Below, piece by piece: positions 1 to 11,325 of a stretch of DNA of 64,000 bases. The stretch lies in NCBI RefSeq assembly GCF_000224145.3, contig NW_004190456.2, positions 21,917 to 85,916 on the forward strand. The letters run 5' to 3'. Origin of the DNA: Ciona intestinalis (Eukaryota; Chordata; Ascidiacea; Phlebobranchia; Cionidae). A program made the translations under genes and the position numbers. Position 1 is the stretch's first letter, and every line of letters starts with the position of its first letter. The notes under the pieces are model-generated. The model searched no databases, had not been told where the DNA came from, and was given only the letters and a program-made list of their open reading frames with translations.

Positions 1-364
1 CGCATATAATGTACCTTCATTTAAACTATATGTGTATCCGTATTCTTACATATAATATACTGATTAGGCTTCACGTTAAACACCATATTAACCGATTGTG
101 ACTTTTATGGACACTGTAACTAGTATGTAACTATAACTGATAACACGCAGGCGCTGTGGCACAATGGCTACAGCAGCTCCTCGCTATACAGGATCGAGGC
201 TCGTCGCTGCTACCAATATGGACGTAGGTTTTCTTAGGCAAGACACTTAACAGCAATTGCTCCAACCCAGTGGTCACTAATGGGATGCCTATATTTTAAG
301 TATACATAATCATTCTTTCTACACATTGTATATTAGCAACCTTCTAAACTAAAGTTAATCTAAT
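1..364. other. 5' flank of the GXYLT-like gene
   Basis: No coding exon was recognised here. It holds a truncated SINE (about 150-291) and AT-rich sequence leading to the ATG at 365. A promoter probably lies here or left of the window, but no clear TATA or initiator could be fixed. Confidence 0.5.
150..291 (+). repeat. tRNA-headed SINE, truncated
   Basis: Starts GGCGCTGTGGCACAATGG, a degenerate tRNA A box, followed by a B-box-like GGATCGAGGC and then the family body (CTGCTACCA, CAAGACACTTAACAGCAATT, CCAACCCAGTGGTCACTAATG). The distal part with the ATAACGACTGTCGTTGC tail module is missing. Confidence 0.8.
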
Positions 365-3300
365 ATGTTTCCAAGGTGCTGTAGAATGGGCTGTTTAAGT
401 TTTGAATGCAAACGGTGTCGTTTATTTCGAATCAACATAATCTTATTATGGATTGGAGTTGTCTCTGTGGCGTGTGTGACGGTTAACTGGATCATGTATG
501 TATGTGTGGTGTCTATTTTAGTAATGTGTGTTAATTATACTATATGTACCTCAACATATAGTAGGGGGGAGATGGTACCAAGATAACCCGATGTTTTAAA
601 CAATTACCAACTGTCTTTGGGAGTCGTGGGGATACAGTTTTATAATTCTTTGAATGTTCTTTGATTACTACCAAATGGGACAAGAAAATACAGAACGAAA
701 GTGTGTCCCATCTCCCCCCACTCCACTATATCATGTACAAACGTATACCGTGTATGATACTAGCGTAGTGCATGTTTGAATTAGTAGGGTGGGGTAAGAT
801 GGGATGCTCAGGCCCATATTGCCCAATAACTCGACAATTAATGACAGTTTTTGGGTGAAACTATATTAAAATTAAACGTTAAACTCCAATCCACGTACAG
901 ATTACAGACCGGAAGCCGATCTACGTCACCACCGGAAGTGATGCACCTTGCTGCAGTCTCATGCGGGCGGCCGAACTACCAGGGGATAAGGGTGAGTCAC
1001 CCATGCGTGTTATTTACCCACGTGACTATACTATATATGGCTAAACTCCTTTGGCGAGCCATGCCGTGGGATCGAGATTTGGGCACAAAGATGGCTAATT
1101 TCTATAACTTCGCGTGACGAGTATTATTTTTACTTTGCTTGTAATAATTCTGTATACGTTTAACCAATAATCAAGTTTAGGTATCCAGGCTAAGAATATA
1201 TAAATGTATGCGTATTTAGACAGCATACCAAAACAAAGTCACGTGTTATAAAAACTGACATTGCCCCGCCACGAAAGAATAAGTTACATACGTCAGATAC
1301 GTGATTATCATAAGGGGCGTAAGGTGTATGAAACAGAACCTTGAAATAATATAGAGGTGATTTGAGCTTTAACACAAAACACCCGTGTTATAACAACTGT
1401 CCTTGCCCCACCACACAAGGATAAATAAGTTACATATGTGGTAATATGTTACCGAATAATTCAGGATATCAAGAAACCAATGGACCAGACACTCACTATG
1501 ATCAAATCAGCTTCATTGTTCGCTCACAATCCACTTCATATTCATATCTTCACCGAGAATGATATGATTTCTATGTTCCAGACAGAGGTATTGTGACGTC
1601 ATCTGTATATGACGTAATAAATAAGTTATAACGAAACCTATCCGTAGGAAAGTTATATTATTTAATTTTAAATATGTTAGATACTTAACATCAAAACTAT
1701 TCTTTTCGACGAATTAAATTTGAAAAAGTCGTTTACTAAACACCAAAAATATCAAAGTTTGATTTATTTTTGTCATCGGTATTTTCTAACGCTTTTATTC
1801 CGTACTTTAGATCGCCCTTATTATAATAACTGTGGCGTTTGTTCGGTTTTTAATTTGTCCTGTTATGACGTAACCGACTGGAAAGTTGAAGTCGTCATCA
1901 GATTACGCTTATTAAACTGTTTGTAATGTTTGTTCACTTTTCATTTTGTTTCATTGGTCTATGACTCTATGAAGACTTTTAATTGACCAACTCTCTACTG
2001 ACCACATGCTGTCATTTCAGATAGATGCTTGGCCCGCTAGAGTGCGGTCGCGAGTCACGTACAGCATTCGACCAATAGATTACGAAAGGTACCTTCCGCC
2101 CACGCTAATAACACAATGGAAGAAATGGTACAAACCATGTGGATCGTTCAGGCTTCTTTTACCGGTGGGTTGTATGGGGTATGTTATGTTTCATTAGCTC
2201 GTATTTAAAACCGTCGCCGTGGCAGTGGTAAGCAATCACATCTACGCCACGTACTTGAGTTGAAATGTTGGTATATGTGAGCAAATAATCACCTACAAAG
2301 TTACACCCGTGGTAACTCGTAAGCGTGTTATACCGACTATCGTTGCTCCGCCCTGTGAGAATAAAAAAAGTTAAATTCATCAAACATTAGATTTTGACTT
2401 ATTGGTCAAACAATTTAGCTGCTAAACCTCACTCTTATTTTATTTAGAAAATCTTATTTTTAGATGGTTCTTAAAGACGTCACAGACGCTGCTATATATA
2501 GTGATAGTGACGTCATATTCATAAAACCAATCGACGAACTGTGGGCGCAACTTAAAGAGATGGACGAGCGCCAGGTAGCGGCCATTTCGCCGACCGCTGG
2601 ACACCCGCTAGGAGGCTCCAAGTTAAACGAGAACTTTATTTCACATTCGACCGGTTTATTTCAAATAAACACTGGGGTAACAGAGATATTTAATATTAGT
2701 CATCTATAGCATTTTAAGTTTCTCAAACCAGCTGTTTACGCTTTCATTTTTTATGAAAATGTTAAAAAATTGTTATTTTTGTTTTGTTTTTCTTTAAAAT
2801 TTGTGACTATATGAATTTTTTATAAATTCTTTTTTATTTTTTGTCGTTTTTTAGGTTATGGTTTTAAACTTTACCCGAATGCTCTCCTCTGATTGGTTGC
2901 TTTTCCATGACGAGCATAAAACTGACCAATCAGAATTAAGAAGAGTAAAATACGGTATCGACCTCTTGTTACCGTATTATGACGAATACAAAGAAAAAGC
3001 GGAACACGACCAGAAACTACTGAATATAATGTTTCATTTTAACCCAAGTAAGTTGGTGATATTATTATTTATTTATTCTCACATGGCGGGGCAACTGCAG
3101 TCGTTATAACACGGGTGTTATGTTTCATACACCTTGTGTCCGCTTACAAGTTACCACGTATGTAACTTTGTGGGAGATTGTTTTCTGTATGGTTGATATC
3201 CTTTACAACCCATTAGTGACCACTGGGTTAAAGCAATTTAAAGTAGGTGTTTTGCCCATGGACAACCATATACCCATATAACGGTAGCAACGTTGAGCCT

Positions 3301-6300
3301 TTAAGGCTTTTACAAAGCAATCGTTCAAACCCACAACGTCATACGAGTTTGGATTTTATCTCAACCTAGAGCTCATCCAATTTAATTTAACGAGTTGGCA
3401 ACGTTGGTGTATGCAATAACATAGCGATCCAATTTATGTTTTATGTTGAGCGACGAAGCCGCGCTGTTTTGGCCGCAACAAACTAAGTAATTGCCGTTGA
3501 AGCGCCAATATAGAAGCCATTAATATTTGATGTTGGCGCGCGACGGATACAATAAACGACTTTTAATAATTCAGCTTTACAACCAGATATTGCCGGTAAT
3601 ACCGATCCCTTTTTCCTGCTTTCGAGGCGCTACCGCGACAGCAGTGGCACGTGGCGGGCCATATGTTGCCCGCTACCCCCTACGGCGTCTTTTGTTTTTC
3701 GCGCGTGACACCCAATCGCGACGCGCATCGATTTTTGACGTCACGAATCAACTTAGGCACATTTTGTTCCCGATCCGTAAAATTCTTCCTGTGTTTGTTC
3801 GAAGATTGTGACGTTGCATCGCGTATTGTGACGTCACAAATTGAGTCGTTCGTGAACAAAATTCGATCTAACAGAGCGGAATAACGCGCCCTCATTGAAA
3901 ACTAACTGTGTCACCATCACAAGAATGAAATTACGTTAGAATAACATGTGCAATACCGTGGGCAGTAAACTAACGAATTTGCCTGTTTTAATATAAAGAC
4001 CAAGATATTGGTTGCATATATAACAGCCCTATAACGAATATATTTGTGTCTTAGTCTATATTTCGGAACTTTTAAAATTATCGAACCATTTGGTTTTCGT
4101 CGACAACTATTTATAGCATGGTACAACCGTACCCTCGCAACTTTTAAAAAGAGCGTTGTTAATTTTAAAAACACGAATATGAGATATTATGTAACGGTAT
4201 ATCTCATCTCGCCACAACGTATTATTTCGTTGTTTCGTTGCTTATATGAATAGCTTCCCCATAATGATCTACATCGTGATATATAGCAAGCTTTTATAAA
4301 CATGGGTCGGTTGGGTCCCAATGATCAAGGTAAACGAAACAACTGAAATATAAATCATATATAGTAGGGTGGGGGAAGATGGGACACCTTTTACCTCTAT
4401 TTTTTCGCCCCGTTTAGTAGTAAACAAAGAACATTCAAGAAATTATAAAACTACACGCCCACGACTCCCATTGACCGTTAGTAATTGTTTAAAACACGAT
4501 CAGGATATTTAGATATTATGTGCTAAAGGTGTCCCATCTTCCCCCACCCTACTATATCCATATTTGACTGTAATAAATTATGCGAATCTGACCCTGATCT
4601 GATGCTCATAGAGTTGAACGATTCTTGTGTAAAGAAATACAGTAAGGATCTATGGTGCTACGAAATATGTAACAGACAAAATCGGACTTGATTTTAGGCA
4701 GTGACGAGCACTATAGGTCCTTACTGTATCTATTTTGAAATAAACAAAGAGAGCTACTATTAAATTTATCCTCGCATGGTGGGGTAACTTCGTAAAAGTT
4801 ATAACACAGGTGTTATATACAAGCTAATAATGCCAACCTGGGTCTGGTTGATCTTTCTGGCCATTTATTTCCAAACCGACGTTTCGACGTCCGAACAAGT
4901 CGCCTTCATCACGGCGAAAAGGAGAACTTTACCCCCAAACTACCAAACACTAAAGTTTAAACAATAATAATAACACCAGTTTAGATAGAAAGCTTTCTAA
5001 ATATTTAAACTACTTTACTAAAGCATATATAAGTCTGCCCACTTCACGTAAAGCCATCACTAACTTATATCTAAACAACTACAAACACTAAATCTTAACT
5101 TTTTACCTTTAGAGCTACAACAGCAGGTGTTCTGTTTGCGCGTACCTTTAACAGGGGTGTGTCCCCTATAAATTTGCGAATTGAAACATTTTAAAACCTA
5201 CATTTCGGCGCTTTATTTCGCAAACAAAAACATTGGGGCAAAGTATATCCCTATATGATGGTGTCGTTTTGCTGGATGGCGTACGAAACATTGGCGAAAT
5301 AAATTATTATTTTACCCAAAAGAGCATTCATTAAGCATTACATTTCAACTGGTAACAAAATAAACATCAAAAACATTGTTATGCTACTTTGGTTACCATG
5401 CATAATGCAATCGAATCTTTATTTAACTCATTAATTTTATCCAAGCAACAGCGGAAAACATTGTTTTAACCGTTCCAGGTCTACTGCGACAATTGCCTTG
5501 CAGTTGGAACTTTAAGAACAATTTCTGTCAAGACGAAGACAACACGTGTTCTGTGGCTGAGAGGGGCGGGGCTGGGGCGGTACATGGGATAACATCAGCG
5601 TTTTTCAACGACGTCAACCCGACGTTTCGCGCTCTATACGAGTCCTTCTTACAGGTGAGATTATGACGTCATTATGGTACAGGATATGACGTATATACTT
5701 CCGAAAAAGCGGAAGCTTCGAAAACCATATGTCGGTTGTGAATTAAGTAGAAGTACTAATCCCATGTTTCCGGGTGTGTAACACCTGGTTTGTTTACAGA
5801 ATGGAAAAACGTTTGTTTTAAAATAAATTTGCGGCTGCTACTGGGTGTACAAAACCAGAACTTCTAGAACAAAAAGTTAATTCAGAAAACAAATAAACAA
5901 AATTTCTTACAATCTGGGTTTAAGTTGTCTCACAACTACCGGTACGCGGTTTCAGTAAACTTAAAATATTTATAGAGATTCTGAAACAGCGTTCTTTTCA
6001 AAGTAAATGAATTTATATTGTTTGGTCCTGGTGGGTTCCGGGTAAAACTTAATCCTGTATGCATACAAGTTGATGAGGGAATTGTCGCAAAAGCAAAAAT
6101 GTAACCAGCTTTGTTTCTAACACACTGCTTTAGTTATAATATACGAGGCGTACGCGTGACAACAGTGCTGTATCTATACGTATACATTTGAATGCGGTCG
6201 AACCTTAAATCAACTTTGTATAATTTAGATGGCAATATAGTACTGTGGGGTAAGATGGATACCTTTAGCACATAATACCCCATATTCAGCTATCGTGTTT

Positions 6301-7637
6301 TTAACGTTTAACAACGGTATTTTAGAGTTAGAAGATACGATTGTACAATTCTGTAAAATTACTTTGTTTACTAATGTGAGGGGAAATTACTATATATACT
6401 ACATAAGTTGCAAGAAATACAACATTTCATTTAAAAAGTTAAAATAAGCGAAAAATTGTCATTTGCGACTTAGTTTGTCTATGGTTCAATGTCTAATCAT
6501 TTAATGCTTCCGTGTTTCGACTTTAAACCGATTCGTTATAGAGTTCGTTATAGAGTTTACGAATTTTTTCGTCAACAGTTCGTTATAGAGTTTACGAACT
6601 TCCTTTACAATTTACATGGATTGAATCTACCATCTTATAAATTTATTGTTTGGTGTTGATTCTCGGGCTAATAGTTTGTCACTTTCAAATAAAACATAAT
6701 AGTAGGTTGGGGGAATATGGGACACCCTTTTTATTCTATTTTCTCGTCCTATTTGGTAGTAAACAAAGAACATTTAAAGAATCAAAAAACGTATTCTCAC
6801 GACTCTCATAGACCGTTGTTTTTTGTTTAAAACACGATCGGGATATTAAGATATTATGTGCTAATGGTTTCCCATCTTCCCCCGCCCTAACTATGAGAGA
6901 TGTGAGAACACGGATTTATAATTCTTTGAAATTCTTTGTTTACTACCAAATGGGGTGAGGAAGTAGATTGAAAGGATGTCTCATCTTCCCCCACTCTACT
7001 ATACAGCTCAATACTTTTATATTTTAAGTAAAAATTCCAGCCTAGTTTTTCGTATATACTAAATTTAGATTGAAGTTTTTGGATTTTGTATCACATATGT
7101 ATTTATAAACTGAATGCACACATTTATTGTATTCAGCGAGTAAATACATATAGTAGGGTGGGGAAGGTGGGACATATTTGGCACATAATGTCCAAATATT
7201 CTGATCGTGTTTCAAACAATTTACAACGATCTATGGAAGTCGCGAGGATACAGTTGTACAATTCTGTAAAATTTCTTTATTTACAACCAAATGGGACGAG
7301 AAAAGAGAATGAACATTTTTTGTCCCATCTTCCCCAACCCTACTATGTTGTATTTAGTAGGATTTCGAAACTAGGTTTTCTGGTGTTAGCCTATTTAGGT
7401 TGTATTTTGATATGTTTTGTGACTTTAAATTTAAAATCCAAATATATTTTTAGTATAGGCGAATACTTATATACATTACAGTACGACTTTGAACCGAATC
7501 TGGACAAGTATCTCTTACAACCATATCTACAGCAACTTGCCGAAACTGCCGAAGGGACGTTTTGTTTAACCAAGTCACACGTTATAACTACGTCACTGAA
7601 AAGCAGCGTCGGACGGTTGATGGCTCAAGAAAACTGA
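365..7637 (+). CDS. Glucoside xylosyltransferase-like GT8 enzyme (GXYLT1/2-like), 8 exons
   Basis: GXYLT enzymes are Golgi type II membrane proteins that add xylose to O-glucose on EGF repeats of Notch. Exons: 365-499, 908-991, 1465-1587, 2021-2164, 2464-2676, 2855-3047, 5479-5654, 7482-7637. The lengths sum to 1224 nt, an open frame of 407 residues (human GXYLT1 is about 440). Residues 1-22 are a Cys/Arg-rich cytoplasmic tail and about 23-45 a signal anchor (INIILLWIGVVSVACVTV). Family blocks follow in order: VMHLAAVSCG, TMIKSASLF, WKKWYKPCGSFRLLLP, the metal-binding DSD with IYSDSDVIF (residues 176-178), NTGVMVLNFTRM across an exon junction, DQKLLNIMFHFNP, and LPCSWNF with VHGITSAFFND. The exon 1/2 junction is the least certain, because acceptors at 901 and 908 are both possible. 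Introns carry SINE and MITE copies. Another GT8 subfamily is possible, but the WKKWYKPC and LLNIMF blocks favour GXYLT. Confidence 0.8.
557..730 (+). mobile_element. MITE (TATAGTAGGG family)
   Basis: The left terminus TATAGTAGGGGGGAGATGG and the right terminus CCCATCTCCCCCCACTCCACTATA form an imperfect terminal inverted repeat. The interior has the family blocks GTTTTAAACAATTA, GGGAGTCGTG, TATAATTCTTTGAATGTTC and ACTACCAAATGGGAC. It sits in intron 1 of the GXYLT-like gene; the flanking TA suggests a TA target. Confidence 0.85.
783..840 (+). mobile_element. MITE fragment, left end only
   Basis: AGTAGGGTGGGGTAAGATGGGA matches the left terminus of the ~195 bp MITE. The homology is lost after about 50 bases and no right end follows before the next exon. 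Confidence 0.6.
1241..1448 (+). repeat. SINE tail modules, two degenerate copies
   Basis: Two partial copies of the distal SINE module (GTGTTATAACAACTGTC, TTGCCCCNCCAC, GGATAAATAAGTTACATA) lie head to tail in intron 2 of the GXYLT-like gene. Confidence 0.7.
2265..2390 (+). repeat. SINE distal fragment
   Basis: Contains AATCACCTACAAAGTTACA, GTGGTAACTCGTAAGCG, and a degenerate ATACCGACTATCGTTGCTCCGCC, which is the 3' half of the SINE in intron 4 of the GXYLT-like gene. Confidence 0.7.
3062..3310 (-). repeat. SINE, reverse orientation
   Basis: Reads in reverse: CACATGGCGGGGCAACTGC, GTCGTTATAACACGGGTG, TTACCACGTATGTAACTTTG, CCCATTAGTGACCACTGGGT. It starts about 15 bases after the donor of exon 6 in the GXYLT-like gene. 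The tRNA head end is degraded. Confidence 0.75.
4360..4556 (+). mobile_element. MITE, complete copy
   Basis: The left end TATAGTAGGGTGGGGGAAGA and right end CTTCCCCCACCCTACTATA form nearly perfect terminal inverted repeats. The interior reads in the opposite sense to the copy at 557 (TAGTAAACAAAGAACATTC, AATTGTTTAAAACACGATC). It lies in intron 6 of the GXYLT-like gene. Confidence 0.9.
4757..4817 (-). repeat. SINE distal fragment
   Basis: A short reverse fragment: TTATCCTCGCATGGTGGGG, then TTATAACACAGGTGTTAT. Confidence 0.6.
6236..6380 (+). mobile_element. MITE, 3'-truncated
   Basis: TATAGTACTGTGGGGTAAGATGG is followed by TTTAGCACATAATACC, TAACAACGGTATTTTAGAG and TTACTTTGTTTACTAATG. The right inverted terminus is missing. 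Confidence 0.6.
6699..6894 (+). mobile_element. MITE, nearly complete
   Basis: Terminus TAATAGTAGGTTGGGGGAAT pairs with TCTTCCCCCGCCCTAACTAT. The interior matches the orientation of the copy at 4360. Confidence 0.85.
6895..7002 (+). mobile_element. MITE right half abutting the previous copy
   Basis: TGTGAGAACACGGATTTATA, AATTCTTTGTTTACTACC and CTTCCCCCACTCTACTATA form the right half of the family in the opposite internal orientation. It directly follows the 6699-6894 copy, so insertion beside or into an older copy is likely. Confidence 0.75.
7149..7346 (+). mobile_element. MITE, complete copy upstream of the last GXYLT exon
   Basis: TATAGTAGGGTGGGGAAGGT and TCTTCCCCAACCCTACTAT are the inverted ends, with typical interior blocks. 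It ends about 135 bases before the acceptor of exon 8 at 7482. A 183-codon reading frame spans it by chance. Confidence 0.85.
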
Positions 7638-10600
7638 TTACGTAACGATGACGTCTATTCAAGAAAACTGATGACGTCATAGTTGAAGATTTTTTCCCGT
7701 ATTTGTGAAAAAAAAGTGAAAAGGAAAGCGTAAATATTTTTTCAACGGTCCTACTTGTGCATATCAACCCCTGTTTTTTTATTTGATTTGGTTGGGTCGT
7801 CTACTACAGTGGTTCACAGACCCATTTGACTGTGACTGTAAAATTTACAACATTATTTTTATGCCTACAAAATTTGTTTGAAATGTAGTTTTGAAATTGA
7901 GTTGCTAAAGCTTTGGTATAAATTAATGTTTAGTATTTCTATTGGCGTGAAAAAGTTGAAAAGCACTTCTTTACACCGATACATACTTATATTAACACAA
8001 TGTAATATATAATCACTGTGTTTAAAGTCGTCGTGCCGCTGTTTTGTAATAAAATAGCAAAAAGTTTGCAATTTTATAAATTCTTGTGCGTGTCGCTTAT
8101 TCAAACAGGCATAGACTATGTAAGTCTTTTGTAAGACGTTCTATAATATACTTACAGAAATTTTGAAATACTTTAAGCACGCGCGCAGTTATAAATAATT
8201 GAAAGCCGCTGGTTTGCTGGTACTTTGTCATCACAATGGCCATTATGAATAAATAATCGTAAGGCTCGTACGTTATGAAATATGAAACATCTACTGAATT
8301 ATTAATACCAGTATAAGCGTGACTTCATTAAAACTACTTATTTCTGTTTACAGTTAGAACCTAGGTCGAAAACGAATTGACACCGCGCTTTGCCGCTGTA
8401 TATTGTTGGTCGTTTCCTGTATAATAGGAACAGGCTATAGTTAAACTTTGTACTTTGATTTAGTAATTTAACTGTTGCGGCATTGAGTCAATTTTGCAGT
8501 ATGATTAATTAGTTAAACAGTTTATAAATTAGAACTTGGTGTAGATAACATAGTTTGTACTTTAGATAGGCAGTTATGTTTGGCATATGCACATTTTTAG
8601 TTTGTTTAAAAAGGTGGTTTTTGTCAAATTGGTTCCAGTTGCTATAGGTGTTTATCGTTTATTTAACGTGTTTTAAAAGCGTAAACAAAGATAGAACGTT
8701 TACATGTTCGTTATTTGTTACTATACACGCGAAAACGTATGTTTAAAGCTATTTTGTGGCTTTTACATGAAATAATTTGTTATAATATTAACAAATTATC
8801 GCTGGTTATCGAGCATGCGGTTCGATTTAAAAACATTTGATAACTCACAATATGCTCTGTGACGTACAAGATACCACGCTTCTTATTGGCCAGTAGAAAT
8901 AGATTGAACGTTATTAGGGCTCGAGGGACCACGCTTTGATGTGACAGTTCTAACCCGATTTGAGAGTATCAGCAGATCAGCATTGGTCCGAATGAAATCG
9001 TTATTATTGGGAAATCCTAATCCATTATTGTTTTAATATCTGCGGTCCAGTTGAATGTTATATTGCGTTTAGTTTGCGCTGGTTAGGCTGTTGGAATGTA
9101 CTGGTTAGTACAGGGATAAAATTTAGGTTTACTAGTATTTAACCTATCAAGTTTTCGCCCCCTAGATTTGGGTCGCGATTTGCAGTGCAGTTCAGTGCTC
9201 ATAAACGACCTTTTATGACGTAATAAAAACTATGAAACGTAGCGTAATTACAACTTTTTGTTTTTTAATTGTTGCTAATTGCCGAGCAGCAGATTTGACG
9301 ACCGTTGCCGGACAGCCTGTCTGTGACGTAACAATGCTATATTGTAGAGGTAGCTGCCACGCGACCGCGAAAACCGATACGACAATCTAAGAATTACAAG
9401 AAGTTTTAATCCATGGAGCGTTCGGCTTGTTTCCGCTATTTCAATCTTAAGCGTGTTGCTTTCGACAGCCATTCACATGGTATATGTGGCTGGGCATGCG
9501 TGTGGCGACAAACTAGTTCTACATCTGCTTAAGTTGGAATATTCGGACCTCATTGTTTCGCAGCGGAATAGCGGTTTGGGAATTCTAGACAGGAAGCACG
9601 AAGTTCAAATGCATCGATGCTATTATTACGTCACAATACAAATCGTGGCTTAGATAATAAAGATGTCTCGATTTGTCATAACAGCAGGTTGTTCTTGATA
9701 TTATGACATCACAATGCCACGCGTCTAGTACGAACTTGTGTTCGCTATTGTACAACGTCTGTCGTATGCACTACGGTAGACTTGGTAAGGCGTATAATTT
9801 TTATTACTCTGTACAAAGATGGCACGCTGTGAGGCGCGTGGGCCGTTTGTTCGGCAAATTTTACTTCGGTTTTGTTCTAGAAAAACTTCTGCTCCGGCTA
9901 GCAGCAGACCCGCGTTCGCCGCCCGATTTAAATAAACAGATTTCGAAACGCTTGCCCGCTCGTACAGACCTGCTACCCGGCATTGTTGGTACTCGCCGCT
10001 ACCCAACTGTCGCGCTTTATTTTAGTTTGTTTTTAGTCGCGCGCCTTTCTTACTACAGCTCGTGTTTCGGCCCCGCTACTAATCGCTGCTGAGTAGTCTG
10101 CCACTCTGCGCGGGGCAGGTGTTATCGTGGGCAGTGGAATATTCCCTTAAAGAGCTGAGTCCCAGTCGCTAGTGGATCATAACACAGTCGGTCCAGTGGC
10201 GTGCTCTCTCTATTTTACTTGGCTGCCATGCAAGTGGTAGACGGAAGGATTAAAGGTTTGTTTGTGTCGATCGCTTTTAGCTCAGAGATGCATTGAGTCG
10301 TAGACTATAGGAGGATTATTACGAAACAATAGCGGCGCACGACCATGATTATTACGTCAGGATTAACAATTTAAAACGTCGCAAAAAAATCAGCAAATAT
10401 ATTCAAGCGAGTAGCGTACAATGAGTCAGTGTTGAGATCGCTAACCTAATGTGGGGTGAGAGAGTGTATTATGTATAAGCAAGTAAATGTTACCGGTATA
10501 TGACTTTTAGGAGATTATGTGAAGTTATATAATATAAAGTAATTGGAATTTTAGTTTCCAATAATTTGATTTCGTTATCGTATAATACAGCCTGGTGAGG

Positions 10601-11325
10601 TTCTCACGCCAAAAGCCAAGCCATCCAGCGTATGCGGCTTGTTTGCCTGGTGTAAACAAATTAATGAAAGGTGCTAGACTATAAGAGACTCAAATAAAAT
10701 GCGGAATGAACTGGTCATTAGAGACAGTTGAGTAGGGCGAATGGGAACGCCTATAGTTACGTTACGGGCGTATGAGACATGGTATGCAGTGTCGGTGACG
10801 TTCACCGGGTTTGTTAAACTTTCCCACGGTCCAAGTTACCGGTGAGCGCCCACGGCAATCGCTGAGATATTTGTGTCGATCACTTGCGTAGAAATTGGAA
10901 ATGATTTACAAACAATTGCATGAGTGATGTGACGGTTTGTTTTACACAGTAAGGTGCAGTTGGTAGGGCTGTATACATGGGTGGCTTGTAAAGCACATTG
11001 ATATAAGCACCGTGGTAGCGTGTACAATGGTAGCATCGTGTAGTTCTAAAAATGTAGACAGATTGTTTTTATTGTTACGTCACAATGCAGGCAAGGCGCC
11101 GCGAAATCGGATTTTCATGCGTTTTACGAATTTTTCTCTTTTGTTGCAGGTTTTAACTGCGTTAAAAAAAAACTGAAACCGATAGATTGTGTTGCAAGGT
11201 GATAAAACGTGGTTGGGGTCAAAAAGTATCTTTTCACTCCGACAGTGGAATTCGTGCACAAAAGCAAAGATTCAAAGCGACATTTGAAGTGTGTGGGTCC
11301 ATTTGCAACCATTTGAAACACAACG
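7638..11325. other. Intergenic region upstream of the DLK-like gene
   Basis: No exon was recognised in these 3.7 kb. The stretch 9250-10100 is less AT-rich and open in several frames on both strands, but shows no domain and no plausible splice-linked coding. It may hold the promoter, 5' untranslated exons or enhancers of the DLK-like gene. Scattered TGACGTAA and one TGACGTCA near 7672 occur. Confidence 0.5.

Noticed and set aside
7086..7637. 183-codon open reading frame as a single-exon gene
   Set aside because: It runs through a complete MITE. Only the part from 7482 after a clear acceptor matches the end of a GXYLT-like protein.
9703..10092. 129-codon plus-strand frame overlapping a 93-codon minus-strand frame
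   Set aside because: Both are open only because the stretch is less AT-rich. No domain, no splice partners and no start context support either.
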